Notes: a model not told the origin generated them from the letters alone. 64,000 bases of DNA from an uncultured Latescibacterota bacterium (GCA_951813615.1 OX638377.1:806001-870000); one strand, 5' to 3'; counted from the stretch's first letter, positions 24,487 to 34,026 are shown. Program-made: numbers and translations.

Positions 24487-26202
24487 ATGATAACCGAATC
24501 ATTAGAAACGCGCATTAGCGCGGCATTGGTCCGAGCTGGCGCGCCCGCGGATTCCCCAGCTCTCGTCGGCCCGGCTACCCGCCCGGAGTTCGGCGACTAT
24601 CAGGCCAATGGCGTGATGGCTGCGGCTAAGAAGCTGAAGACCAATCCCCGCGCGCTCGCCGCCCAAGTCGTGGAGGAACTGGACCTAGAGGACATGGCCG
24701 CGTCTGTGGATATTGCTGGTCCGGGCTTTATCAATATCCAACTCAAGGGCGAATGGCTGGCCACGCAGTTAGGGAATGTGCTGGCCGATCCGCGACTCGG
24801 CGTGCCCAAGGACGCGCCGCAAAAGGTCGTACTCGACTACTCGCATCCCAACTTGGCCAAGGAAATGCACATCGGCCATCTGCGCAGCACGGTCATTGGC
24901 GACGCCATAGCCCGCGTCCTTGAATTCTCGGGCCACGAGGTCGTGCGCCACAATCACGTGGGCGACTGGGGGACGCAGTTTGGGATGCTCATTGCCCACT
25001 TGGACGAGCTTGAGGACCCGGCTACGGAATTGGCCGATCTAGAAGTATTCTACCAGTCGGCGCGTCAGCGCTTTGACCAGGATGAGGCTTTCGCCGACCT
25101 GTCGCGGGAATACGTGGTCAAATTGCAAGGCGGCGACCCGCACGTGCAGCAGATGTGGCAGCAGTTCATTGACGAGTCGCTCGCCCACGGCCAGCGCGTG
25201 TACGACGCGCTAGGGGTTGGCCTCAAGCCCGAAAACGTGCAGGGAGAGAGTTCGTACAATGATGACTTGCCCCGCGTGGTCGAGGATTTGCGGGCCAAGG
25301 GCTTGCTGGTGGAGTCTAACGGCGCACAGTGCGTCTTCTTGGAGGAATTCAAAAACAAGGATGGCCAGATCACGCCGGTAATCGTGCAGAAATCGGACGG
25401 CGGCTACCTCTATGCGACGAGTGACCTCGCGGCCGTGCGCTATCGGGCCGGTGTACTCGCTGCCGACCGCATCCTCTACATCGTCGATGCGCGCCAGTCA
25501 CTTCACTTGCAGCAGGTCTTTGCGGTGGCGCGGGCGGCTGGGTACGCGCCTGAGACAACCGCTTTGGAGCACCACGAGTTTGGCGCGATTCTCGGCGCGG
25601 ACAACCGGCCGTTCAAGACGCGAGCCGGTGGCGTGGTCAAACTGATGGACGTGCTGGATGAGGGCGTGGCGCGGGCCTTTGCCCAAGTGAGCGAGAAGAA
25701 TCCCGACATGGACGAGGCCGAGCGGCGGCAGATCGCCCGCGTGATTGGCATTGGCAGCATCAAGTACATGGAGCTGTCGTTTAACCGCACCTCGGATTAC
25801 GTGTTCGACTGGGACAAGATGCTGGCTCTCGACGGCAACACCGCTCCGTATATGCTCTATTCGTACGCCCGTATCAAGAGCATGTTCCGCCGCGCTGGCT
25901 TGGATGAAGGTGCACTCGACGGTGAGATTGCCATTGGCGAGAGGGCTGAGAGTGCGCTTGCCATCAAGCTGCTGCAGTTTCCCGAAGTGGTCGCAGCCGT
26001 GGCTCACCAGTGCTATCCGCACATGCTCTGCAATTATCTCTACGAGCTGGCGGATGCCTTTATGAAATTCTACGAGCAGTGCCCGGTCCTCCGCGCGGAC
26101 GAGCCGGTGCGGACGAGTCGGCTACTGCTGGCGCTGTTGACCGCGCGCATCGTGCGCCAGGGTCTCGACTTGCTCGGCATTGAGACGCTCGAGCGAATGT
26201 GA
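24487..26202 (+). CDS. argS: Arginyl-tRNA synthetase
   Basis: 571 residues, class I synthetase. The family's HIGH motif is in SHPNLAKEMHIGHLRSTVIGDA (~118-139); GDWGTQFGMLIAHL and KTRAGGVVKLMDVLDE are also typical. The N-terminal Add1 domain is present (~1-110), and the C-terminal DALR anticodon-binding domain ends in LLGIETLERM. It charges tRNA-Arg. A weak TTGATT element at 24442 could mark a new promoter after the palindrome. aroK follows ten bases later. Confidence 0.95.
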   Translation: MITESLETRISAALVRAGAPADSPALVGPATRPEFGDYQANGVMAAAKKLKTNPRALAAQVVEELDLEDMAASVDIAGPGFINIQLKGEWLATQLGNVLADPRLGVPKDAPQKVVLDYSHPNLAKEMHIGHLRSTVIGDAIARVLEFSGHEVVRHNHVGDWGTQFGMLIAHLDELEDPATELADLEVFYQSARQRFDQDEAFADLSREYVVKLQGGDPHVQQMWQQFIDESLAHGQRVYDALGVGLKPENVQGESSYNDDLPRVVEDLRAKGLLVESNGAQCVFLEEFKNKDGQITPVIVQKSDGGYLYATSDLAAVRYRAGVLAADRILYIVDARQSLHLQQVFAVARAAGYAPETTALEHHEFGAILGADNRPFKTRAGGVVKLMDVLDEGVARAFAQVSEKNPDMDEAERRQIARVIGIGSIKYMELSFNRTSDYVFDWDKMLALDGNTAPYMLYSYARIKSMFRRAGLDEGALDGEIAIGERAESALAIKLLQFPEVVAAVAHQCYPHMLCNYLYELADAFMKFYEQCPVLRADEPVRTSRLLLALLTARIVRQGLDLLGIETLERM

Positions 26203-26212
26203 GGCGTGGGCC

Positions 26213-26746
26213 ATGACGGAAGGGCCGATATTTTTGACTGGCTTTATGGGCGTGGGCAAGACCCGGGTCGGGCGCATTCTGGCACGGGAGCTAGGGCGTT
26301 GCTTTTTGGATACCGACCGGATGATCGAACAGTGCGCTGGCAAGACCATTGCGGAGATCTTCGCCGACGAAGGCGAGGCGCATTTCCGCCAGCTAGAGCG
26401 CGACTGTGTCCTCGAAACCTGCCAGCGCCCGGATGCCGTCGTGGCCTTGGGTGGTGGAGCGATCACCCGCGCCGACAATATTGAAGCCGTGCGCGGTGCT
26501 GGCATTTTGGTGTGCCTCAAGGCCGATGTGGATACGATTTTCGTCCGCGTCAAGCGTCGCTCTAATCGGCCCCTGCTCGCCGGGTTGGATCCGCAGGCGC
26601 AGCGCGCCAAGATAGAGACCCTGCTCCGCGAACGCGCTCCTTTTTACGACCAAGCTCATATCGAACTGTACACCACGCAGGCCCAGACGCCTGAAGATAC
26701 GGCCGGGCAACTCCGCGACTTGTTGGAGAACTATGCAAAAAATTGA
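26213..26746 (+). CDS. aroK: Shikimate kinase
   Basis: 177 residues. P-loop GFMGVGKTRVG (~9-19), shikimate-binding Asp and Arg in DTDRMIEQ and HFRQLERD, GGGAI and the lid RRSNRPLL are as expected. It phosphorylates shikimate to shikimate-3-phosphate. ATG 26213 is chosen because the P-loop strand begins just after it. The last 14 bases overlap aroB, so translation is coupled, as in many bacterial aroK-aroB pairs. Confidence 0.95.
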   Translation: MTEGPIFLTGFMGVGKTRVGRILARELGRCFLDTDRMIEQCAGKTIAEIFADEGEAHFRQLERDCVLETCQRPDAVVALGGGAITRADNIEAVRGAGILVCLKADVDTIFVRVKRRSNRPLLAGLDPQAQRAKIETLLRERAPFYDQAHIELYTTQAQTPEDTAGQLRDLLENYAKN

Positions 26747-27836
26747 CTTAGACATCCCGGGGGCAGCATACCCCATTTTCGTCGGCCACGATATCTTAGG
26801 GGAATTGGGACCGCGCTGCCGCGACTTGGCCTTGGGCCGGCAGGTCGCGCTAGTGAGCGACGAGATCGTGGCCGCGCGCTATTTGCAACCTGTAGCCGAG
26901 AGCTTGCGCGCCGCTGGGTTCGAGGTGTTGGAGATTGTCTATGCCGGGGGCGAGGAGGCCAAGAACCTGCACGGAGCCGAGGGCATTTTTACGCAGATGA
27001 TCGAAGCCGAGTTTGACCGCGGCGCTTGGGTCGTGGCCCTCGGCGGCGGCGTAGTCGGCGACATGGCGGGCTTTGTGGCTTCCACTTATTTGCGCGGCGT
27101 GCCCTATGTGCAGGTGCCGACGACCATTGTCGCGCAGGTGGATTCGAGCATCGGCGGCAAGACGGGGGTCAACCACGCGCTGGGCAAAAACCTGATCGGC
27201 ATTTTTCACCAGCCGCGCTTGGTCTTAGCCGACACCAACGCGCTGCACTCGCTGCCGAAACGGGAGCGGGTCGCGGGCATGGCCGAGGTGGTCAAACACG
27301 GGCTGATCCGCGACGCCGAACTCTTCGCCTTTTTGGAGGAGCACTTGGAGGAAGTCGTGGATATGGCGCTGGCACCGGAGACCTTGGACTGGCTGATCGG
27401 CCGCAATGTCGAGATCAAGGCCGAGGTGGTGGCCGCCGATGAGAAGGAGCAGGGCTTGCGGGCCATTCTCAATTACGGGCACACCATTGGGCACGCGATT
27501 GAGGCCGCCACGGACTACGGCCGCTACCGGCACGGGGAGGCGATAATCTTGGGCTTGATCGCCGCGGGCGAGATCGCCTGCCGCGAGGGGTTTTGGCCCG
27601 AAGCGGAAAGGCAGCGGCAGGATGCGTTGCTGGAGCGGTTGGGGGTGCCCGAGGGATTGGCCGAGGTGGATGCGGGGCGGATTTTAACCTGTGCCAAGGC
27701 CGACAAGAAGCGAGTAGATGGGCAGTTGCGGTTTGTGCTGGGGCGGCGGATTGGGGAGGTGGAGGTCGTGGAGGGAATAACCGATGACACGGTGCGCGCG
27801 GCCATTGCATACGCGCAGCGCTTTGGCGAGGAATGA
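26733..27836 (+). CDS. aroB: 3-dehydroquinate synthase
   Basis: 367 residues. NAD-binding GGGVVGDMAGFVAST (~102-116), VQVPTTIVAQVDSSIGGKTGVNH (~123-145), zinc-ligand residues in MAEVVKHGLI and NYGHTIGHAIE, and RHGEAI are all conserved. It converts DAHP to 3-dehydroquinate, the second shikimate-pathway step. It overlaps aroK by 14 bases and ends two bases before rimO. Confidence 0.95.
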   Translation: MQKIDLDIPGAAYPIFVGHDILGELGPRCRDLALGRQVALVSDEIVAARYLQPVAESLRAAGFEVLEIVYAGGEEAKNLHGAEGIFTQMIEAEFDRGAWVVALGGGVVGDMAGFVASTYLRGVPYVQVPTTIVAQVDSSIGGKTGVNHALGKNLIGIFHQPRLVLADTNALHSLPKRERVAGMAEVVKHGLIRDAELFAFLEEHLEEVVDMALAPETLDWLIGRNVEIKAEVVAADEKEQGLRAILNYGHTIGHAIEAATDYGRYRHGEAIILGLIAAGEIACREGFWPEAERQRQDALLERLGVPEGLAEVDAGRILTCAKADKKRVDGQLRFVLGRRIGEVEVVEGITDDTVRAAIAYAQRFGEE

Positions 27837-27837
27837 G

Positions 27838-29157
27838 ATGAGTGAAAACCAGCGCCACAAAGTGCACCTAGTCAGCTTGGGATGCCCGAAAAACACGGTC
27901 GATTCCGAGCGGATGCAGGGGCTTTTGCAGGGCCATGCCTATCAGATGACGGACGTGCCGGAAGAAGCGGACGTGGTGGTGGTCAATACCTGCGGCTTTA
28001 TCGAGCCGGCCAAAGAGGAGTCCCTCGCCGCGATTATGGACGCGCATCGGCTCAAGCAAGAGGGTCAGTGCGAGGGAGTGATCGTCACGGGGTGTCTATC
28101 GACTCGTTACTACGAGGAGCTAGAGCAGGAGTTGGTGGAAGCCGACAAGCTGCTGACGATCGCCGACGAGGCCGACATCGTCCGCCACGTTGACGAGGTG
28201 TTGGACGTCCAGCGGCCTAGGTACTTGGCTAGCTTACCGCGGACTTCGCTGACGCCCAAGCACTGGGCGTACCTGCGCATATCGGACGGCTGTGATCACC
28301 AATGTGCCTTTTGCGCCATTCCCGCTATTCGCGGGCGGCACGTGAGCGAGCCGGTCGAACAGCTCGTGGCCGAGGCCGAACGGTTGGCCTCGGAGGGGGT
28401 GCGAGAGTTGGTCTTGGTCTCGCAGGACTCGGTGCGCTACGGGGCCGACCTCTACGGCCGGCCGCAGCTCGTGCGCCTCTTACAAGCGCTCGCCGAGGTG
28501 GAGGGCATTGAGTGGATGCGCTTGATGTACACCTATCCGGCGTTTTGGACCGAGGAACTGATTGACTTCTACGCCACGTGCGACACGATGTGCCGCTACA
28601 TCGACATGCCGCTGCAACACATCTCCGACCCGGTGCTCAAGCGCATGAAGCGGGCGACGACGCGCCAAAAGACGCTTGATTTGTTGGCGCGGCTGCAGGA
28701 GCGGTTGCCGGGGGCTGGGCTGCGCTCGACGTTCATCGTCGGTTTTCCTGGGGAGACCGAGGACGATTTTGCCGCGTTGCTGGAGTTCGTGGCTGAGACG
28801 CGCTTCGACTACGCGACAGGCTTTCTCTACTCGCCGGAAGATGGGACTTCGGCGTATGAGCTTGGCGATCCGGTCGCCGAAGAGGTCAAGCAGGAGCGCT
28901 ACAGTCGTCTGACGCAACTGCAGGAGCGCGTGGGCACGGAGAAAAACGACGAACTTGTCGGCTCGCGGCAGGTGGTCTTGGTCGATGCGCACGTGGGGGA
29001 GATGTGCTATGGGCGGATGGAGCGCGACGCTCCGGAAATCGACGGCCAAGTCGTCATCGCCGGGGGCACGCCTCCGGTGGGGTCTTTCGTAGAAGTGGAG
29101 ATCACTGAGGCCGCGCCCTACGAGCTGAGTGCTCGGGTGGTGGGAGAGCCGCGTTGA
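27838..29157 (+). CDS. rimO: Ribosomal protein S12 methylthiotransferase
   Basis: 439 residues. The N-terminal MTTase domain has the three cluster cysteines (LGCPKN, NTCGFI, TGCLS). The radical-SAM core has CDHQCAFC (~149-156). A C-terminal TRAM domain (~375-439) completes the family architecture. It methylthiolates Asp in ribosomal protein S12 using two 4Fe-4S clusters. ATG 27838 is taken because the conserved start KVHLVSLGCPKN follows; a longer in-frame start would lie inside aroB. Its stop overlaps the next gene's TTG. Confidence 0.95.
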   Translation: MSENQRHKVHLVSLGCPKNTVDSERMQGLLQGHAYQMTDVPEEADVVVVNTCGFIEPAKEESLAAIMDAHRLKQEGQCEGVIVTGCLSTRYYEELEQELVEADKLLTIADEADIVRHVDEVLDVQRPRYLASLPRTSLTPKHWAYLRISDGCDHQCAFCAIPAIRGRHVSEPVEQLVAEAERLASEGVRELVLVSQDSVRYGADLYGRPQLVRLLQALAEVEGIEWMRLMYTYPAFWTEELIDFYATCDTMCRYIDMPLQHISDPVLKRMKRATTRQKTLDLLARLQERLPGAGLRSTFIVGFPGETEDDFAALLEFVAETRFDYATGFLYSPEDGTSAYELGDPVAEEVKQERYSRLTQLQERVGTEKNDELVGSRQVVLVDAHVGEMCYGRMERDAPEIDGQVVIAGGTPPVGSFVEVEITEAAPYELSARVVGEPR

Positions 29158-29471
29158 ACAAGGCGAGGCCGCGCGACATTGCCGTGGATGGTCGAGCCGG
29201 AGAGCTGGTCATCGGGTGGAGCGATGGCCGCGAGAGCCGCTACGATTTGGAGGGCTTGCGGCGCGAGTGTCCCTGCGCCCACTGCCGGGAAGTGCGCGAC
29301 ACGAATGCGGGCGGATTGACGCTTTTGCAGCCCGAGGCGGTGTCGGCTACGGCCGAAGTGCGAGGGGTTAGCTACGTTGGGCGCTACGGCATTCGCATTG
29401 AATGGGCCGACGGGCACGACCACGGCATTTATACGTTTGAGTTTTTTCGCGCGCTAGACGCGGGCGGATGA
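29154..29471 (+). CDS. DUF971 protein (gamma-butyrobetaine hydroxylase-like N-terminal domain)
   Basis: 105 residues from a TTG that overlaps the rimO stop. The pattern WSDGRESRYDLEGLRRECPCAHCRE and the later YGIRIEWADGHDHGIYTFEFFRAL match the DUF971 / GBBH-like N-terminal domain, which binds zinc through the CxxC-type cysteines and a later His. In bacteria it is often a stand-alone protein near Mrp/ApbC or cofactor genes. Linkage to the iron-sulfur enzyme RimO fits a role around metal cofactors, but function is unproven. Confidence 0.8.
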   Translation: MNKARPRDIAVDGRAGELVIGWSDGRESRYDLEGLRRECPCAHCREVRDTNAGGLTLLQPEAVSATAEVRGVSYVGRYGIRIEWADGHDHGIYTFEFFRALDAGG

Positions 29472-29514
29472 TCTCGCCTGAGTTTGGGCGCGGCGCACCT
29501 GTGAAGCTGTCAAT

Positions 29515-31215
29515 CTACCGCAGCAGCGTGAGCTTACGCGTCAAGACAACCTCGTCCGTCACCAGTCGATACAGATACATGCCACTGGCTAAGGGGCGAC
29601 CTGTGTTATCCCGACCGTCCCAGCGGAGCCGGTGATAGCCAGCTTGCTGCGGCCCTTGATGGAGGACTGCTACCCGTTGTCCGGTCAGGGTGAAGACCTC
29701 TAGGCGTGTCGGACCCGGTTCCAGCAAGAAGTAGGACAGGATCGTCTGGCTGTTGAATGGATTGGGCGCGTTTTGCGCCAACTGGGGACTGTCGGGCAGG
29801 CCCACTAGCTTGCCACGCCCCCCAAAAGTGCCGAGCATACCAACCAAGGGGTCCTCTTGCCCGGTAGCGGTAAAGGTCACCGGCTCCAGCCCCTCGACAG
29901 TGGCCTCCACCGTGTTCGTCCCCGGCTCGCTGCCCAGCGTCAGCCAGGTTCTAGCACGGCCATTGGCATCGGTAGTGGCCGTGGCAGCCAACAGTGTCCC
30001 CCCGCCAGCGGTCACTGAAAACGATACGTCTACCCCAGCCATCGCCGCACCATCCTCATCCACCACTGAAACCACAAACGGCACGGCTAGCAGTGCACCG
30101 ACCGTGCCTACTTGGTCCTCGCCGCAGACTGTAGCCAGACTGTGGGGCATGGCTTGCTCGGTGGCGGTGGCGGTAAAGGTCTCTGATTCAAGCTCCGCGA
30201 CAGTGACCTCCACGGTGTTCGTCCCTGTCTGGCTGCCCAGCGTCAGCCGGGTAGTGGCTTGGCCGTTGGCATCGGTGATGGCGGTGATGGACGAGTTGGC
30301 TGACTCAAAAGTACAAGGATTGGCATCGGTGTTAGCCGACAGCATCCCCCCACCAGCGGTCACTGAAAAGGTGACGGCCACTCCGGCCATGGCCGTGCCC
30401 TCCTCATCTGATACTAGAATCACAAACGGTTCGGTCAGTTGCGTGCTGGCCGGGCCTTCTTGATCATCACCGGAGACCTTCTCTAGGCTGTGGGGAGTTG
30501 CGTACTGTTGCTCCTCGTCGGGGGTTATCACCGGCGTCTGGGGACTCGAGCTTGTACCCGTTTGCCCTGTTTTTTGCGGTGATTGCCCCCGCTGTTGTCG
30601 TTGTTGGTTGTTTTGCTGTGGCGGGTTGTCTTGTTGTGGCGGGTTGTCTTGTTGTGGCGGGTTGTCTTGTTGTGGCGGGTCGTCTTGCTGTGGCGGGTTG
30701 TCTTGTTGTGGCGGGTTGTCTTGTTGTGGCGGGTCGTCTTGTTGTGGCGGGTCGTCTTGCTGTGGCGGGTTGTCTTGTTGTGGCGGGTTGTCTTGCTGTG
30801 GCGGGTTGTCTTGCTGTGGCGGGTCGTCTTGCTGTGGCGGGTCAGGCGGTGTCACGGGCACGCTTATAGAGCAATCACCGATCGCTATTTTGACCTCGTA
30901 TGAGCCGGAGGCAGCGCTCCCAAACCTCACAATATTTTCTATCCTTCCGTTGCTACCAGCTGTTAGGGTTGCGTCACGCAGCGATGCAGTGCCATTGTCA
31001 GGAGTGATACTAAACGTCACTGTTTGTCCCGCCACGGAGTTTCCGTTCAGCTCATACGAACCAGATAACTTCGCAGTCTGAAAATCAGGAGATGCATACT
31101 GATAAGATACAAGCATCAGCCCGAAAAACGAACAGTTTGGCTCTGCTATTGCCCTCAATGGCGTCAGCACGCAAATCAAAGCCGGCAAGATAAAACCAAT
31201 TAGTTGCTTTTTCAC
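29515..31215 (-). CDS. Secreted repeat protein with Big_1-like domains and FlgD-like C-terminal module
   Basis: 566 residues from GTG 31215 (AAGGAG about 8 bases upstream). Signal peptide: KKQLIGFILPALICVL...AIA. A first Ig-like domain (~45-110) is followed by a low-complexity stalk of 13 PPQQDN/PPQQDD units. Two invasin-type (Big_1) Ig domains come next, each with the FSVTAGGGxL...TDANGxAxTxLTLGSxxGTNTVEVTV pattern. The FlgD-like/T9SS-like module (NAPNPFNSQT ... WDGRDNTGRPLASGMYLYRL) ends the protein. It is probably a surface adhesin or stalked structural protein. Confidence 0.8.
   Translation of the reverse strand: MKKQLIGFILPALICVLTPLRAIAEPNCSFFGLMLVSYQYASPDFQTAKLSGSYELNGNSVAGQTVTFSITPDNGTASLRDATLTAGSNGRIENIVRFGSAASGSYEVKIAIGDCSISVPVTPPDPPQQDDPPQQDNPPQQDNPPQQDNPPQQDDPPQQDDPPQQDNPPQQDNPPQQDDPPQQDNPPQQDNPPQQDNPPQQNNQQRQQRGQSPQKTGQTGTSSSPQTPVITPDEEQQYATPHSLEKVSGDDQEGPASTQLTEPFVILVSDEEGTAMAGVAVTFSVTAGGGMLSANTDANPCTFESANSSITAITDANGQATTRLTLGSQTGTNTVEVTVAELESETFTATATEQAMPHSLATVCGEDQVGTVGALLAVPFVVSVVDEDGAAMAGVDVSFSVTAGGGTLLAATATTDANGRARTWLTLGSEPGTNTVEATVEGLEPVTFTATGQEDPLVGMLGTFGGRGKLVGLPDSPQLAQNAPNPFNSQTILSYFLLEPGPTRLEVFTLTGQRVAVLHQGPQQAGYHRLRWDGRDNTGRPLASGMYLYRLVTDEVVLTRKLTLLR
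30607..30840 (-). repeat. 13 tandem 18-base repeats encoding PPQQDN/PPQQDD
   Basis: Thirteen in-frame 18-base units; the encoded hexapeptide ends DN, DD or, in the last unit, NN. Near-identical nucleotide units allow unit-number changes by slippage without shifting the frame. The plus-strand frames through it give artefactual Trp/Leu/Val- or Cys/Gly-rich ORFs. Confidence 0.9.
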
Positions 31216-31360
31216 TGTTGTAACTCCTTCTATCTCAGAAGCGTTCTTAAAACTCGTTTTGTTGATACTAGGGGTATACACACGGTCTCAAAAAAATGAC
31301 ATAAAAAGACGTGAATTCGGGTTAAGCGGCCTTCTAACTGGGATCATGCTTAGTATACAT

Positions 31361-31383
31361 ACTGTATGCGTTTACTGTATGCG
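31361..31383 (-). promoter_or_regulatory. Direct repeats upstream of the secreted repeat-protein gene
   Basis: ACTGTATGCG occurs at 31361-31370 and 31374-31383. A TATACT-like -10 for the minus strand lies next to it (AGTATA on the plus strand at about 31352-31357). The 249-base AT-rich gap (31216-31464) holds no other recognised feature. Operator function is inference. Confidence 0.3.
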
Positions 31384-31464
31384 CTTGCAATATATAGTAT
31401 GGCCATTCCCTGCGCAAGACATAAGGAATTTATCTGGGAGCACTTCAGGTCTATAATGCCCTTT

Positions 31465-33534
31465 TCATGCCGCCTGACGCACCGAGACGTCGCGGGGCGC
31501 ACGGGCGATCCACTGTTCGGCGAGGAGGAGGCCGAGGGCCAAGATTAGGAATTCGCGCCACAGCTCGCGGCCATGGCGGTTGCCCAATACCGCGAGGCGA
31601 AGGTCATCGCCTGGGTTGAGGAAATGGACTTCCGCGTCTGGTAAAACGCTGCGTATGTACTCGGGCGCTACGGGTGCGAGCGCGGATTCGCGGGCGTCGA
31701 AGTTGACGGCGAACGCATCGACCTCTGCGCCCGCAGCGCGCAGTCGCCAGATGCCAGCCTCGCCAACGTGGGGAATTTTCCACAAGTATTGGCCGCCAAC
31801 GGGTTCCGGCTCCAAGCGCAGTCGCTCCCCCGACGGCGTCTCGGCCTCTACCACAGCTTCCATTGGCACATCGGCCAAGCGGCGATAGACCGTTTCCCCA
31901 ATTAAGTAGGCTGTGTGACGCTCGGGCGGCAGGCTCAACTCGCGCACTAGGCGATGTAGGAGGGGGGCGAACAGCCCGCGTTGGTGCAAGTCGTTCCACT
32001 GCGGGTCGATGGGGAACGCCGCGAGCGCGACGCGCCCCTGCTCCTGCCAAGCTAGCGCCATGGCGAGCTGCCCGTCGTCGAAGCGGGCCAAGGGCAAAAG
32101 GTCGGGCGCGGGAACTATGGAGAAATAGGCGTAGAAGCGTGGCTGGTCGCCGTCGCTGGCGATGAGATCGTTGAACAGCGGGTGGTGTGGCTCGTCCGCG
32201 TCTAAGACTTGATAGTTGGCTGTGTTGCCGGGCGTGCCGACCCGATTTTTGAAACGGCTTGGAGTCAGGCCGGGCAAGAGGTCGCGGTTGTAGTAGCCGA
32301 GGTCGCTGTGCGGCGCGGGAAAGAGAACCACGCCGCCGCCGCTGGCGACGAACTCGTCCAAGGCTGTCTTTTGAGCTACGTTCAGCCGCGCGAGGTTGCA
32401 GAGCACGAGCACATCTACTCCAGCGAGGGTGCTGGCGTCGAGGTTGGCAAAAAGATCAGTGCGAATTTTTACGACCGGATCGGAGAGGGCTGCCGCCCCG
32501 AGTGCCCGGCGCGCATAGTACGCGTCTTCAGGCTGCTCGCCCACCAACAGCACGGTAATAGCGGTGGGCAGATCGAGCGTGAAGTAGCGGCGGTTGTCGA
32601 GGGCGAGAGCGTCGTCTGAGAGCGCGACGTATCCGCTCAGCCGCCCGGGCCGGCGCGGCGAAAAGCTAAGTGCCACTTGGGTCGTGCCCGGTTCTCCGGG
32701 ATCTATGCTCTGGCGGCGCACGCGCTGGCCATCGACAAACAGGTCGAGCGTGGTGCCCTCGCCGCTGTGCGCGATTGCGGTTTGCAAGGTGACCTTGGCG
32801 TCGGCAGCGAGCATCCAACTCGGAGCCGCGACCCGCTTGACGTAGGCATTTGGTCGGGTCTGGACGCGAGGGCCAGCAACATAAACGCGCGTGTCATCAA
32901 AAGACGGGACCGAGTCGTCGAGCTGATCCCAGTTGTATTCAGCCAAATCGGTAAAAAGAAAAAGCTCGTGCGCTGCTAGTGCGGATTCTTGGTCGAAGCG
33001 TTGGGCCGCTGCGTGCAAGGCCGCGCGCAAGTCCGTCGCCTCTTGCGTTGGCGCGAGCTCGGCAATGCGCTCGGCTAAGTAGTCGCGGTCGCCGGCAAAA
33101 GGAGTGCGGGGCCGCTGGGCAAAAGGCTGTGCTGACACCTGATCGCGCGAGGGCAAAATGGCTAAAAGGTCGCCGAGTTGGCGCTGGAGTTGGTCGAAGA
33201 CGGAGCCAGAGGGCCGTTGGTAGCGGGTGCTGTACGACAGGTCCAGGAGGGCGTGAACGGCCACCGGGCGATCTCCGCTTCCCCAGCCTTTGCCCGCCTG
33301 ATACGTCGGGCGGGCAAAGGCGCAAACAATGAGTGCGATGATGAGCGTGCGCAACAAGAGGACCAGCCACTGGCGCAGTTGGAGCCGCCGCATGCGGTTT
33401 TGTTGTAGCTGGCGCAGAAAGGCAAAATCGCTGAAAGGCTGGGGCTGAGTGCGCCCTCGCTGCAGCAGGTGGATGGCTAGGGGAAGGGCGGCCGCGACTA
33501 GTCCGAAGAGGATCGCGGGATTGAGAAACTGCAA
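31465..33534 (-). CDS. BatA-like membrane protein with VWA domain
   Basis: 689 residues. The N-terminus (FLNPAILFGLVAAALPLAIHLL ... QWLVLLLRTLIIALIVCAFARP) is the two-helix BatA/aerotolerance N-terminal domain. It is followed by a von Willebrand factor A-like domain with the MIDAS pattern DLSYS (~residues 93-97). The middle has beta-rich segments and a Rossmann-like piece (VDVLVLCNLARLN ... FVASGGGVVLFP) resembling a glutamine-amidotransferase-like fold. The last ~30 residues contain one more helix. Family members in Bacteroidetes-type genomes act in membrane complexes with MoxR ATPases; no moxR is adjacent here. It ends close to the secreted-protein promoter region. Confidence 0.75.
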   Translation of the reverse strand: MQFLNPAILFGLVAAALPLAIHLLQRGRTQPQPFSDFAFLRQLQQNRMRRLQLRQWLVLLLRTLIIALIVCAFARPTYQAGKGWGSGDRPVAVHALLDLSYSTRYQRPSGSVFDQLQRQLGDLLAILPSRDQVSAQPFAQRPRTPFAGDRDYLAERIAELAPTQEATDLRAALHAAAQRFDQESALAAHELFLFTDLAEYNWDQLDDSVPSFDDTRVYVAGPRVQTRPNAYVKRVAAPSWMLAADAKVTLQTAIAHSGEGTTLDLFVDGQRVRRQSIDPGEPGTTQVALSFSPRRPGRLSGYVALSDDALALDNRRYFTLDLPTAITVLLVGEQPEDAYYARRALGAAALSDPVVKIRTDLFANLDASTLAGVDVLVLCNLARLNVAQKTALDEFVASGGGVVLFPAPHSDLGYYNRDLLPGLTPSRFKNRVGTPGNTANYQVLDADEPHHPLFNDLIASDGDQPRFYAYFSIVPAPDLLPLARFDDGQLAMALAWQEQGRVALAAFPIDPQWNDLHQRGLFAPLLHRLVRELSLPPERHTAYLIGETVYRRLADVPMEAVVEAETPSGERLRLEPEPVGGQYLWKIPHVGEAGIWRLRAAGAEVDAFAVNFDARESALAPVAPEYIRSVLPDAEVHFLNPGDDLRLAVLGNRHGRELWREFLILALGLLLAEQWIARAPRDVSVRQAA

Positions 33535-33552
33535 GACGGGGAAGGGGTCGCG

Positions 33553-34026
33553 CTAGTTCGCAGCAGGAATATCGCGCTCTGCAGCTTCAATAGTGGCGAT
33601 GATTGCCTCGGCTGAATTCGCTTCGACGAGCTTCTTTTTGAACTCGTCGTTCTTGAGCAAGCGCGAAATCCGCGCCAGTGCCTTGATATGGGGGCCGGAG
33701 ACATTGGCCGGGGAGACCAGCAAGAAGAATACGAAGGCCGGCTCGCCGTCGAGGGCATCGAAATCAACCCCTCGCCGCTGGGTGCCCATAGCTGCGACCA
33801 GCTCGGTCACCGCGGCCGACTTGCCGTGGGGGATGGCGATGCCGTCGCCGATGCCCGTACTCATGATCTTTTCGCGGTCGAGTACGGCTTGCAAGACTTG
33901 GTCGCGGTCGGTGATCGAGTCGCCGACTGGGAGTGAGTTGACCAGCTCGGCGATGATTTCCTCTTTGGATTCCCCTCTGAGGTCAACTATGATGGATTCG
34001 GGCGACAGGATGTCCAACAGGTTCAT
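33553..34026 (-). CDS. ptsN: PTS EIIA protein, nitrogen-PTS (PtsN) type
   Basis: 157 residues of the fructose/mannitol EIIA family. Phospho-acceptor His67 lies in GIAIPHGKS. The lack of fused HPr, EIIB or EIIC domains matches regulatory PtsN. ATG 34026 is chosen (GGAGAT upstream) because homology starts at MNLLDILSPESI; a longer frame to 34083 adds a non-conserved tail. In the nitrogen PTS it receives phosphate from NPr and regulates potassium transport and stress responses by protein contacts. The sixA-like gene lies 67 bases upstream in the same orientation. Confidence 0.8.
   Translation of the reverse strand: MNLLDILSPESIIVDLRGESKEEIIAELVNSLPVGDSITDRDQVLQAVLDREKIMSTGIGDGIAIPHGKSAAVTELVAAMGTQRRGVDFDALDGEPAFVFFLLVSPANVSGPHIKALARISRLLKNDEFKKKLVEANSAEAIIATIEAAERDIPAAN

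Noticed and set aside
30498..31081. Long plus-strand ORFs rich in LLWRVV or SCCGGL repeats
   Set aside because: They are antisense frames through the 18-base PPQQDN repeats of the minus-strand secreted-protein gene, with no ribosome-binding site or family match.
33688..33936. Plus-strand ORF within the PtsN-like gene
   Set aside because: Antisense shadow of a well-supported EIIA gene.
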